From the NCBI GenBank assembly GCA_964632995.1, contig CAZWDL010000015.1, forward strand, positions 16,202 to 80,201: a stretch of DNA of 64,000 nucleotides. Direction: 5' to 3'. The notes beneath the pieces were generated by a model. That model searched no databases and was not told the DNA's origin. It was given only the letters and a program-made list of their open reading frames with translations. The DNA comes from CAZWDL01 sp964632995. GTDB lineage: Bacteria; Bacteroidota; Bacteroidia; Chitinophagales; Saprospiraceae. Within the stretch, counting starts at the first letter, position 1; every line of letters starts with the position of its first letter. Both the position numbers and the translations under genes were made by a program. Below, one piece after another: positions 1 to 8,155 of the stretch.

Positions 1-102
1 TCCGAGTAATACGATCGTAGCGATTCCCACCACGGTAAAAAATTTTTTGGCGTCCCTTTCATCCTTTCGTTCTCTTCTGCGTTGTTTTCTTGACTTTGCC
101 AT
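1..102 (-). CDS. small membrane protein, N-terminal part only
   Basis: The first 34 codons of a minus-strand gene run off the left edge. The ATG is at 100-102. The visible protein begins with a strongly basic stretch rich in Lys, Arg and Glu (about 20 residues) and then enters a hydrophobic segment (FFTVVGIATIVLLG), which looks like a single membrane anchor with a cytoplasmic basic tail. No family can be named from this piece. It is the next gene downstream of the helicase at 212-1504 on the same strand, about 110 bases away. The start is inferred from the ATG and the charge pattern. The rest of the protein is outside the window. Confidence 0.55.
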   Translation of the reverse strand, partial: MAKSRKQRRRERKDERDAKKFFTVVGIATIVLLG

Positions 103-211
103 ATAACAAAATATTTGTTGAGTATTTTTTACGCCTTTAAAATAGTAATTTTTGTAGAAACCACCTGATGGCGAAGACTGTTTTGTTATCTCTTTTTCCG
201 TTCACCAGCTT

Positions 212-1504
212 TCAACAGTGCCGTTCATAAAAATCGACGATGCGTTCATCGGTCATAATATCGCGCGGGCGCAAGGCCTGTTTGAGTACGATGCCTTCCA
301 GGGTGCGGCAGCGGCTCAGGGCTACATAAGTTTGTCCGTGTTCGAAAGCTCCTTTACCCAAATCGATAATGACCTTGTCGAACGTTTTTCCCTGCGCTTT
401 GTGGATGGTGACCGCCCAGGCCAGCCGCAGAGGGAACTGGGTGAAAGCGCCCAGCGCTTCGGTATCGATTTTCTCCGGATTGTCCTTGTTCTGAATGTAG
501 CGCAGTATTTCCCATTCCATGCGTTCGACTTCAACTTCGCGGCGTTGGCCGCTTCCTTCTTCTACTGCGACCGTAATTCGCTCGGCTTTCATATCGACTA
601 CCTTACCGATGGTGCCGTTGACAAAACGCCGTTCCGGATCGTTTTTGATAAACATTACCTGGGCGTTCAACTTGAGCCGCAGCGCCGGGTCGGTAGGGTA
701 GAGGCTGGCCTTGAAGTTGCCGGAGATAGAGGCGATATACACACGGTCGGGAAGGGGTATCTTGTCTAGTTCCCGCCGGTTGATGATATCGGCCTTGGCG
801 TTGCGGGCGGTCAGGGTAATGTAGAATTCCTCCGCTTCGAAATCGGGCAGGCAGCGCTGGTTGAGGTCTTCCAGATCGTCGTAATCCGCCTGGTTGAGCC
901 GTATGCTGTCCAGCAGTCGCAAAAAATGACGATTGTCCTGGCGGTAGACTTTGCTCAGCTCCAGCATTTCCATTGGAAAGCCTTCGCGGAAAACCGCTGC
1001 GGAGAAGAAGTAGGGGGAGTCGTAGTGCTCTTGGAAAAGCATGGCTTCGGCATTGGTCGCAACGACCGGTGGAAGCTGGAAAAGATCGCCGAAAAAAACG
1101 AGCTGTACCCCTCCGAAGGGTTGGCGATTTTCCCGGTTGATACGCAGAAAGTAATCTATATTGTCAAGCAGGTCGGCCCGAACCATGGAAATTTCATCGA
1201 TAACCAACACCTCGATATTTTTATAGAGGCCCCGGTTGCGTCGTTTTTTGATATCATTTTTTGACAGTGGGCGTGGTGGAAATCCAAAAAAAGAGTGAAT
1301 GGTTTGCCCTTTGACGTTAAGCGCGGCGATACCCGTCGGCGCAAGCACGACGGTTTTTTTACGCGTCGTATTGCGGAACAACTGCAGCAGGGTGGATTTC
1401 CCCGTGCCGGCCCGCCCCGTTATGAACAGGTTGACCCCCTTCTTTTCGAGCAGATCCAGCGCGTAGGTAAAGTCGGTGCTGAGTTCCAGCGGGCGTTGTT
1501 CCAT
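212..1504 (-). CDS. Pif1-like DNA helicase/AAA ATPase
   Basis: A 430-residue ATP-dependent helicase of the Pif1/RecD superfamily 1B type, expected to unwind DNA in the cytoplasm. The Walker A motif GRAGTGKST is at residues 30-38. The Walker B motif with D103-E104 sits in VLVIDEISMV, and LAPTGIAAL at about 54-62 is the Pif1 motif Ia. The C-terminal TIHKAQGKTFDKV and TYVALSRCRTLEGI segments are the SF1B motifs V and VI (UvrD_C_2-like). The length fits the compact Bacteroidota Pif1-like proteins that lack extra accessory domains. The ATG at 1502-1504 is the only reasonable start. The gene is apparently monocistronic and diverges from the TonB receptor at 1848. The exact cellular role (replication, recombination or G-quadruplex removal) cannot be told from sequence. 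Confidence 0.9.
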   Translation of the reverse strand: MEQRPLELSTDFTYALDLLEKKGVNLFITGRAGTGKSTLLQLFRNTTRKKTVVLAPTGIAALNVKGQTIHSFFGFPPRPLSKNDIKKRRNRGLYKNIEVLVIDEISMVRADLLDNIDYFLRINRENRQPFGGVQLVFFGDLFQLPPVVATNAEAMLFQEHYDSPYFFSAAVFREGFPMEMLELSKVYRQDNRHFLRLLDSIRLNQADYDDLEDLNQRCLPDFEAEEFYITLTARNAKADIINRRELDKIPLPDRVYIASISGNFKASLYPTDPALRLKLNAQVMFIKNDPERRFVNGTIGKVVDMKAERITVAVEEGSGQRREVEVERMEWEILRYIQNKDNPEKIDTEALGAFTQFPLRLAWAVTIHKAQGKTFDKVIIDLGKGAFEHGQTYVALSRCRTLEGIVLKQALRPRDIMTDERIVDFYERHC

Positions 1505-1847
1505 ATTTATTTAAATGGTATTTTTATAGACAAAAATAGGGTTATGCCGGGAAATCAGCAGAAGAAATTTTCAGAATTACTTTTTTGCGAAAAGCAATAC
1601 CTTGAAAAAGAGTAGAAAAAGTATTAAAAAATAAAAATACAAGAAAAATAAGCCCGTTGCATTGATCGTTCATCATAAGGCAGTTATCTTTGACAGATGC
1701 TTCTGCATGATAACGCAGATCCAAGTGACTATCCCAATTTCCCCCCGGAGTGATAAAATTCACCTATCGACACACCACCCATAAAGGGAGGTTCTATTGA
1801 AAGGTAGGCCCCAGGACTAATTTTTAAACGACCGATTACCAAGAACT
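1505..1847. other. divergent intergenic region
   Basis: 343 bases between the divergent helicase and TonB-receptor genes. The left half (1505-1650) is AT-rich with A runs and likely holds the helicase promoter, although no clean TAnnTTTG was found on the minus strand. The right half holds the plus-strand promoter candidate at 1662-1692. No gene or repeat was seen. Confidence 0.5.
1662..1692 (+). promoter_or_regulatory. candidate Bacteroidota sigma-ABfr promoter
   Basis: TATCTTTG at 1685-1692 matches the Bacteroidota -7 consensus TAnnTTTG exactly, and a TTG at 1662-1664 lies 20 bases upstream where the -33 element is expected. Transcription would start near 1698, giving a leader of about 150 bases before the TonB receptor at 1848. 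Matched by eye only; no expression evidence. Confidence 0.4.
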
Positions 1848-4652
1848 ATGCTTCGAGTAGTACACCAAAAGCTTCTACTAGGCGTCCTTTTTATCCTGTT
1901 GGGGCAGGCGTCTGGCTGGGGACAAACAATCATTCAGGGAACGGTTAGGGATACCCGGACGGATAAACCTGTTGCCAATACGACAGTTTTCTTTCTGTTG
2001 AAAACGACCCTTACCAACGAATCCGGCCGTTTTATTTTCAAAACGCCGCGATTGGAACAGGATGTGGTACTCGTTTTTGAAAAAAACGGTTATGAGACCA
2101 AGACCATCCACTTTCAGCTCTCGGGTCAAAATGAAATAGATATCGGTATTATTCCACTGCGGCCGCAGGAGGACATTGACCAGATGATGTCGGAAGATTT
2201 TGTTCCGACGGTTACCTTTGAGGGGGGGCAAAGCGTGGGGACGGGAGCGGAATCCCTCTCGGGCTTGCTGGCGGCTTCTCCGGATGCTTTTATTTCTACA
2301 GCTGCTTATCATTTTGCTGCTGCCCGCTTTCGCTTGCGCGGGTACGACAGCCGAAACACCGGAGTTTTACTGAACGGTGTACCGCTCAATGACCCGGGCA
2401 GCGGTATGCTCAGTTGGTATTCCTGGGCTGGCCTTAATGATGTACTCCGGAACCGTCGCAGCGAAGTGGGCCTGAGCCCATCAGCTTTTGCTTTCGGCGG
2501 CATCGGCGGTGCTACCTCTATCGATACCCGCGCTTCCCGGCAACGCCGTCAGATCAAAGCCTCTTACGCCGTTGCCAATCGCCTTTACCGCAACAAGGCC
2601 ATGCTCTCTTTGTCTACCGGAACCCGCCCGGACGGCTGGGCGGCTACGATCGCGGGCTCGAGGCGTTGGGCGCAGGAAGGCGCCATTCCCGGTGCTTTCT
2701 ACGACGGCTGGTCCTACTTTTTGTCATTGAGCAAACAATTGGGTAAGGCACACGAGTTTAACCTGACCGCTTTCGGCTCCCCGATTTCGCAGGGGCTTCA
2801 GTCGGCCACCACCAAGGAATTCTATGGCCTGGCTGAATCCAACTCCTATAACCCCAACTGGGGCTTTCAGGCAGGAGAGATACGCAACGCCTCGGTCCGG
2901 CGCATGCACCAGCCTACGGCGATTCTTCGCCACGACTGGAAGATGGGCGGGCAGACTACGCTGACCACAGCGGCCTCCTACCAAATCGGGCGCATGGGCA
3001 ATACCGGACTGTATTGGTACGACGGTCGCGATCCCCGCCCTGCTTACTACCGGCGCAGCCCCGGATTTATGGATAACGGGCAGTCGGACGCCGTCGCCGA
3101 GAAATTTCGCAGCGACCCGTCGGTCAGCCAGGTCAACTGGGCAAGGCTTTACGATGTCAACCGGAATAACCTGGCCACGATCGAAGGCGCCAACGGTATT
3201 GCGGGTAATGACATCACCGGCCGCCGGGCTCAGTACCTGATCGAAGAACAACGTCGCGACGAAGAACTGCTCAGCGTGAGAACCAACCTAAAAAGTGTTA
3301 TAAGCAGCCGTTTTGCCCTCAGCGGAGGCCTGGAGTGGCAACAGTGGCAAAGCCAGCGCTTTAAGCTCGTAGATGACCTGCTCGACGCCGACTACTATCT
3401 CGATATCGACAAGTTTGCCGAATTGGCTTATCCCAGTAATCCGGACGCCCGGCATCCGGATCTCAACCGCCCGGACCGGGTGGTGCAGAAAGGAGATACC
3501 TTCGGCTATAACTATCGTCACAACCTGCAGCGGGCCGCTGCCTGGCTCCAATTCGAGTTCACCTTTCGCAAAATCGATATATTCCTGGCAGGGCATGGCT
3601 CAATGACTGAATTTTACCGGGAAGGACTGTGGCGCAACGGTATTTTTCCCAACACATCGGCCGGCCCCTCGGAAAAAGTGCGTTTTGAAAACTACGGAGG
3701 AAAAGCAGGGCTGTCGATCAAGTTTAACGGCCGGAACTACCTGCAAATGATGGGGGCCTACCTCAACCGCGCTCCTTTCCAGGAGGATGCTTTTATCTCT
3801 CCCCGCACCCGCAGTGACATGGCGTCCAATCTCGAAAGCGAAACGATATACAGCGCCGAAGGAGGCTATCTCTACCGCGGCCCCTTCGCTAAAATACGCC
3901 TGACAGGGTACTACACGCGCTTTGAGAATCAGCTGCGTCACAACAGCTTCTATTTCGATAATGTTCGCGCGGCCGAAAATGTAGAGCAGCAGGGCGGAGA
4001 GATCAATTACCTTATGCAAGGCATCAATACCCAGCATTTCGGGGTGGAGGCGGCTGTTGACTGGGCTATTTTGCCTGGCTTGCGTATCACTACCACCGCT
4101 GCGGTAGGGCAATACACCTACATCAACCGGCCGGAAGTGACAGTGATGCTCGATCATCAAGAGGACCCACTGCGTTCTTATACGGCCTTCATCAAGAATT
4201 TCTACGTACCCAATACGCCCCAGACTGCGCTGAGCGCCGGCCTCAATTACACTTCGCCGGGATATTGGTTCGCCAGTTTTAAGGTTAATTATTTCGATGA
4301 CATATGGCTGGATTTTAACCCCGATCGCCGCACGACAGAGGCAGTGGTATACCGTGCCGATGACGATGTAGTGAGCGAAGGGTCAGACCTTTGGAAGGCG
4401 ATCATCTTTCAGGAAAAGGCGCCGGCGGCCTATACCCTGGATTTCTTCGGCGGAAAGTCTTTTCAGATTAATAATGTCTTTCTCGATTTAAACGTCGGGG
4501 TGAACAATATTCTCGACAATCAGGATTTTATTACCGGCGGCTACGAGCAGTTCCGCTTCGACTATGAGAACAAGGATGTCAACAAATATCCCAACCACTA
4601 CTTTTACGGGTGGGGAAGAAATTTCTTCGTTCAACTGGCCCTGAGGCTTTGA
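1848..4652 (+). CDS. TonB-dependent outer-membrane receptor
   Basis: A 934-residue outer-membrane transporter. It has a signal peptide (residues 1 to about 26, ending near GWGQ), then a carboxypeptidase-regulatory-like beta-sandwich (about 28-110, beginning IIQGTVRDTRTDKPV), a plug domain (about 125-230, with RLRGYDSRNTGVLLNGVPLN) and a large beta-barrel that ends in the aromatic-rich FFVQLALRL. The energy source would be TonB-ExbBD in the inner membrane. The substrate is unknown. Just 20 bases downstream lies a DUF5689 lipoprotein, a pairing often seen in Bacteroidota outside classical SusCD loci, so the two probably form one uptake or surface complex. It differs from the SusC at 30418 in lacking the SusC-type plug signatures. 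The ATG at 1848 directly precedes the hydrophobic signal. Confidence 0.9.
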   Translation: MLRVVHQKLLLGVLFILLGQASGWGQTIIQGTVRDTRTDKPVANTTVFFLLKTTLTNESGRFIFKTPRLEQDVVLVFEKNGYETKTIHFQLSGQNEIDIGIIPLRPQEDIDQMMSEDFVPTVTFEGGQSVGTGAESLSGLLAASPDAFISTAAYHFAAARFRLRGYDSRNTGVLLNGVPLNDPGSGMLSWYSWAGLNDVLRNRRSEVGLSPSAFAFGGIGGATSIDTRASRQRRQIKASYAVANRLYRNKAMLSLSTGTRPDGWAATIAGSRRWAQEGAIPGAFYDGWSYFLSLSKQLGKAHEFNLTAFGSPISQGLQSATTKEFYGLAESNSYNPNWGFQAGEIRNASVRRMHQPTAILRHDWKMGGQTTLTTAASYQIGRMGNTGLYWYDGRDPRPAYYRRSPGFMDNGQSDAVAEKFRSDPSVSQVNWARLYDVNRNNLATIEGANGIAGNDITGRRAQYLIEEQRRDEELLSVRTNLKSVISSRFALSGGLEWQQWQSQRFKLVDDLLDADYYLDIDKFAELAYPSNPDARHPDLNRPDRVVQKGDTFGYNYRHNLQRAAAWLQFEFTFRKIDIFLAGHGSMTEFYREGLWRNGIFPNTSAGPSEKVRFENYGGKAGLSIKFNGRNYLQMMGAYLNRAPFQEDAFISPRTRSDMASNLESETIYSAEGGYLYRGPFAKIRLTGYYTRFENQLRHNSFYFDNVRAAENVEQQGGEINYLMQGINTQHFGVEAAVDWAILPGLRITTTAAVGQYTYINRPEVTVMLDHQEDPLRSYTAFIKNFYVPNTPQTALSAGLNYTSPGYWFASFKVNYFDDIWLDFNPDRRTTEAVVYRADDDVVSEGSDLWKAIIFQEKAPAAYTLDFFGGKSFQINNVFLDLNVGVNNILDNQDFITGGYEQFRFDYENKDVNKYPNHYFYGWGRNFFVQLALRL

Positions 4653-4672
4653 CATCACCAAACTACTTTTCA

Positions 4673-6586
4673 ATGGAGGCGTACAAAAGAGAACTACCGA
4701 TTCCTTGTCTGATACTCTTATTACTTGTCGTTTTGACGGGCTGCGTCGATCAGGATTTCGATGAGCCTCCGGTTCCGGGCACGCCTGCGATCACAGCCAA
4801 TATGACGATACAGGAGTTGAAAAACCTCCACGTAATGGGCGAGGAAGATCAGCGGATTGATTCCAATATCATTATCGGAGGCATTGTCATCGCCGATGAT
4901 CAGTCGGGCAATTTTTTCAACAGCATTATTATTGAGGATGAAACAGCAGGGATTGAGTTGCGCCTCAATGCCGCGGGCTTATACAACGATTTCCCCACCG
5001 GCCGTATGGTCTACGTGCTTGTACAGGGGCTTTACCTGGGAGACGACCGGGGCGTGATCCAACTGAACGGAAGCCCGGATACCCCGCTGGAAGAACCCCT
5101 CATTGCTGACCACCTCATCGGCGCTGTCAGAAATCAGCCGCTTGTTGCCGATACGGTAGGGCTTAACGACCTTTCCGAAGACAGGATCAATACCCTGATT
5201 CATCTCAAGGACCTGCAATTTACGGAGGCGGATACGGGCGTGGTTCTTGCCGACGCATCCAACCGAAAGTCCCTAAACCGGATACTGGAAAATTGCGAGG
5301 GGAATACCATTATACTTCGGACCAGTGGTTTCGCCCGTTTTGCCGGATCCCTGACACCGTCGTTGAGGGGGGGCATCACGGCGATTTACCGCGTTTCTAG
5401 AAATGATAAGCTGTTGTTCATCCGGGATATGGCGGATTTGCAATTCGAAGAAGAACGCTGCGGTCAGTCTTCGGGAGGAAACGATCCGGAGTTCCTCACA
5501 ATCTCGTCCTTGCGGGACTCCTTCGCCGATGGAACCCGCGTGGCTCCCTCCGATACCAAAATCAAAGGCATCGTCATTTCAGATAAAGATAACGGCAATA
5601 TTGAAGCGACATCTATGGTGCTACAGGAAGGAGAGTCGGGTATCGCAATTCGCTTTCAGGAGGCTCATAACTTTGCACTCGGCGAAGAAGTAGAGATCAA
5701 TATCTCCGGGCAAGTGTTGGTCGAACTCCGGGGCTTGCTGGTACTGAATCAGGTTCGAAACAATCGCGCTACGAGCCTGGGGAATGCTGTTGCGCCCAAT
5801 CCGCGGCTGGTCACTCTGAAAGAAATTGAAAACAATGCCTTTAACCTGGAATCAACCCTGGTGAGGGTCGAAAATATTACATTATCCGGTGGCGATACCT
5901 GGGGTGGCCTGCTGACCGCTACCGATGATACCGGTACGATAATCCATTTTACCCGCAGCAGCGCCTCTTTTGCTGCTGAACTCCTGCCAGATAATAAGGT
6001 GAACCTGGTCGGTATCGTCTCTCAATTTAACGATTTGCAGTTGATGATACGCAACCTCAACGATGTCACCGAAGGTCCTGATACCGGTATCACCCCCCTG
6101 ACGGAGCTGTACGAACCTTTCAGCAGCCAGAATGAAAATGCGGACATAGCGCTTGCCGGCTGGACCAACCTGGCGGTTAAAGGGGCGCAGCGATGGGTGG
6201 CTAAAGAATTCAATGGTAACAAATATGCGGAAATCACGGCCTACAATGCCGACAGTCCGGAAATCGAAAGCTGGTTGATCTCGCCGCCCCTCTTGCTCAA
6301 CGAGCCGCGAACACTCTCCTTCCGCAGCGCACAAGCCTTCTACGAACACGATGGTCTGTCCGTCTGGATTTCAAAAGATTTTAACGGAGAAAATTTCAAC
6401 CAGGCGACCTGGACCGAGCTCAACCCCACGATTGCCGGCGATAGTGTGGGGCAGAACCAGTGGGTTCCCTCCGGAGATACCGACCTTTCTGAATTTGACG
6501 GCGTTGTTTATGTCGGATTCCGGTATGTGGGAACCAATACCACAAATACGACGACTTACCGAATCGATGATGTACGAGTGGAGTGA
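4673..6586 (+). CDS. DUF5689-domain surface lipoprotein
   Basis: A 637-residue lipoprotein. The ATG at 4673 is chosen because it starts a type II signal peptide ending in the lipobox LTGC (Cys24). An in-frame upstream ATG at 4610 would overlap the receptor and bury the signal. Two copies of a DUF5689/OB-like module can be seen, about residues 40-255 and 270-465, both starting with a conserved I-GIVI-D-SGN pattern. They are followed by a C-terminal region (about 480-637, PFSSQNENADIALAGWTN then SWLISPPL) that resembles the choice-of-anchor-J beta-sandwich. The protein is likely on the cell surface, acting with the TonB receptor 20 bases upstream. Its ligand is unknown, and no catalytic motif was seen. 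Confidence 0.85.
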   Translation: MEAYKRELPIPCLILLLLVVLTGCVDQDFDEPPVPGTPAITANMTIQELKNLHVMGEEDQRIDSNIIIGGIVIADDQSGNFFNSIIIEDETAGIELRLNAAGLYNDFPTGRMVYVLVQGLYLGDDRGVIQLNGSPDTPLEEPLIADHLIGAVRNQPLVADTVGLNDLSEDRINTLIHLKDLQFTEADTGVVLADASNRKSLNRILENCEGNTIILRTSGFARFAGSLTPSLRGGITAIYRVSRNDKLLFIRDMADLQFEEERCGQSSGGNDPEFLTISSLRDSFADGTRVAPSDTKIKGIVISDKDNGNIEATSMVLQEGESGIAIRFQEAHNFALGEEVEINISGQVLVELRGLLVLNQVRNNRATSLGNAVAPNPRLVTLKEIENNAFNLESTLVRVENITLSGGDTWGGLLTATDDTGTIIHFTRSSASFAAELLPDNKVNLVGIVSQFNDLQLMIRNLNDVTEGPDTGITPLTELYEPFSSQNENADIALAGWTNLAVKGAQRWVAKEFNGNKYAEITAYNADSPEIESWLISPPLLLNEPRTLSFRSAQAFYEHDGLSVWISKDFNGENFNQATWTELNPTIAGDSVGQNQWVPSGDTDLSEFDGVVYVGFRYVGTNTTNTTTYRIDDVRVE

Positions 6587-6724
6587 ACTGGACCGGATGC
6601 TGGATGCCCAATAGTTAATGAAGCGCCTCGGCAACACTTTTGTACTTTACTTGTTTAGCTGTGGTAAGCGACGGACGATCAATAACTGTCGGGTCTTCTA
6701 GGAGTGCTTTTCCTTTTATCCGGC

Positions 6725-6745
6725 CCCGGCACTCCGTGTACGGGG
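6725..6745. repeat. dispersed 21-bp repeat, copy 1
   Basis: This 21-base segment (starting CCCGGCACTCCGTGTACG) matches 18 of 21 bases with 27923-27943 in the fetA-fetB gap. Both copies lie in non-coding, hairpin-rich DNA. It may be a small dispersed intergenic element; two copies are too few to define a family. Confidence 0.4.
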
Positions 6746-6767
6746 TAAACTGTTGAATAACCGCCTC

Positions 6768-6795
6768 CCTTAGCTCTGCTAAGGTCGGGGACCTT
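6768..6795 (+). promoter_or_regulatory. two overlapping hairpins upstream of trmN6
   Basis: CCTTAG/CTAAGG (6768-6773 with 6779-6784) and AAGGTC/GACCTT (6781-6786 with 6790-6795) are both perfect 6-bp stems, and they share bases 6781-6784, so only one can form at a time. They lie about 85-110 bases before the trmN6 ATG. This may be a leader switch, or simply the end of the upstream transcript. The rest of the 6587-6877 gap shows no gene. Confidence 0.3.
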
Positions 6796-6877
6796 CGCCT
6801 TGGCTAAAAGAAAAATCACTTGCCTATCTAAACCCGACACTTATTAATCGCACGTCGTTAAAGCATTCTTTATTATT

Positions 6878-7603
6878 ATGAGAGCTGTGGAATCCAAGCC
6901 TTTTGTATTCAAACAATTCGAAATATACCAGGATAAATGCGCGATGAAGGTCGGTACGGACGGTGTGCTGCTCGGCGCCTGGGTGGATGTATCGGACGTA
7001 GCAAACGCACTTGATATAGGAACAGGGACAGGGGTCATCGCTATTATGCTTGGACAACGGACCGAGAAGGCCCAAATCCACGCCGTAGAGATCGATGAAG
7101 TTTCCTTTGAGCAGGCCCGACGTAATATGGAGAGATCCTCCTGGTCGGAACATCTGAAGGTTTTTCATACCTCTATTCAGAATTTCCATCCTGCTGAGCC
7201 GGAGCACTATGATCTAATTGTGAGTAACCCCCCTTTTTTTACCGGCGGCACCTTTTCCAGTAACCAGCAGAGAAACCAGGTTCGGCATACTGTAAAAATG
7301 CCCCACGGTGATCTGCTGACGGCCGTCCGGAATCTGCTTGCACCTTCCGGCCGTTTCTGTGTCGTCCTGCCGCACATAGAAGGACTGCGCTTTCAGGAAC
7401 TGGCTGAAACTTATCGCTTATTCTGCAACCGGGTCACAGAAGTAAGGCCGCTGCCCAACAAACCGGTAGAACGCTTGCTGCTGCAATTTGAGCGCCGCAA
7501 AGCGCCGGTTCGCCGTGATGAATTAGTATTGAAGAAGGAAGGTGGAAAAGGGTGGACAAAAGATTACAAAGACCTCACGCGTGAATTTTATCTGGAGGTA
7601 TGA
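6878..7603 (+). CDS. trmN6: tRNA1(Val) adenine-37 N6-methyltransferase
   Basis: A 241-residue SAM-dependent methyltransferase of the YfiC/TrmN6 family that makes m6A at position 37 of tRNA1(Val). FKQFEIYQDKCAMKVGTDGVLLGAW (residues 11-35) is the family N-terminal signature. The SAM-binding loop LDIGTGTGVIAIML is at about 46-59, and the adenine-methylating catalytic motif IVSNPPFF at about 112-119 is the NPPY/F type. The length is close to the E. coli enzyme. The ATG at 6878 gives a short, normal N-terminus. It is a single gene that converges with the small HTH gene at 7670 across a bidirectional terminator. Confidence 0.9.
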   Translation: MRAVESKPFVFKQFEIYQDKCAMKVGTDGVLLGAWVDVSDVANALDIGTGTGVIAIMLGQRTEKAQIHAVEIDEVSFEQARRNMERSSWSEHLKVFHTSIQNFHPAEPEHYDLIVSNPPFFTGGTFSSNQQRNQVRHTVKMPHGDLLTAVRNLLAPSGRFCVVLPHIEGLRFQELAETYRLFCNRVTEVRPLPNKPVERLLLQFERRKAPVRRDELVLKKEGGKGWTKDYKDLTREFYLEV

Positions 7604-7627
7604 GTACAGTTAAGTGTGTGTTGAAAT

Positions 7628-7666
7628 GAAAGCGGGAAATAGGCCTTGAGCTTATTTCCCGCTTTT
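7628..7666. terminator. bidirectional intrinsic terminator
   Basis: A perfect 13-bp stem (7629-7641 with 7653-7665; core AAGCGGGAAATA) with an 11-base loop sits between the convergent stops of trmN6 (7603) and the small HTH gene (7670). The stem ends are A-rich on one side and T-rich on the other, so it can end transcripts from both directions. Confidence 0.8.
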
Positions 7667-7669
7667 CTT

Positions 7670-7948
7670 TCACTGCTCTTCTTCAGCCAGCTGGCTTTCG
7701 TGATTTTCGGACTCCTCGATAATTTTCTTGGCGAGATCAAGTATTGTGGTGTCGTCCAGGTTGACGATGCCCCCGTTTGGACCCGGTTCGACATGTTTGT
7801 CGATTATTTGGCCGTTATCGTATTTGTTTGCTCCAAAGTAGTTGCGCACCGTTTGCTCATCAACTTGAAGCGTCTTGGCAATGCGAGCGACGCTACCGGT
7901 GGGGAGCCGGTGTTTGATTTCCCGCAATTCATTGAAGGTGATATTCAT
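7670..7948 (-). CDS. small HTH-like DNA-binding protein
   Basis: A 92-residue protein. Residues 1-40 read as a helix-turn-helix: GSVARIAKTLQVDEQTVRNYFG resembles the recognition part of phage-type or resolvase-type HTH domains. The remainder is acidic, including a C-terminal helix LDLAKKIIEESENHESQ. No ligand or metal-binding pattern is seen. Proteins of this size and pattern are common in Bacteroidota as unnamed DNA-binding proteins. The gene stands alone. The 207 bases upstream (7949-8155) have no gene, only a weak GCCGG/CCGGC hairpin at 8132-8149 beyond the end of the next gene. The function is a guess from the fold. Confidence 0.7.
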   Translation of the reverse strand: MNITFNELREIKHRLPTGSVARIAKTLQVDEQTVRNYFGANKYDNGQIIDKHVEPGPNGGIVNLDDTTILDLAKKIIEESENHESQLAEEEQ

Positions 7949-8155
7949 ATTCTATTGATTTTGATTAAGAAAAGCCAATGTTTGTCGATTCCGCGTGTCG
8001 CTTTGTTTTGTAAGATAATATTTTTGGTTCTTAAATCAAAAGCTAACAATCCGGTATCGAAAAATTAAGAAAGCACCGCTCATTTTTCATCTGCCCCGGC
8101 ACGGTGAATTCGCCAGGCTAAGTTTCGTTTGGCCGGGTAAATATCCGGCTTTTCG

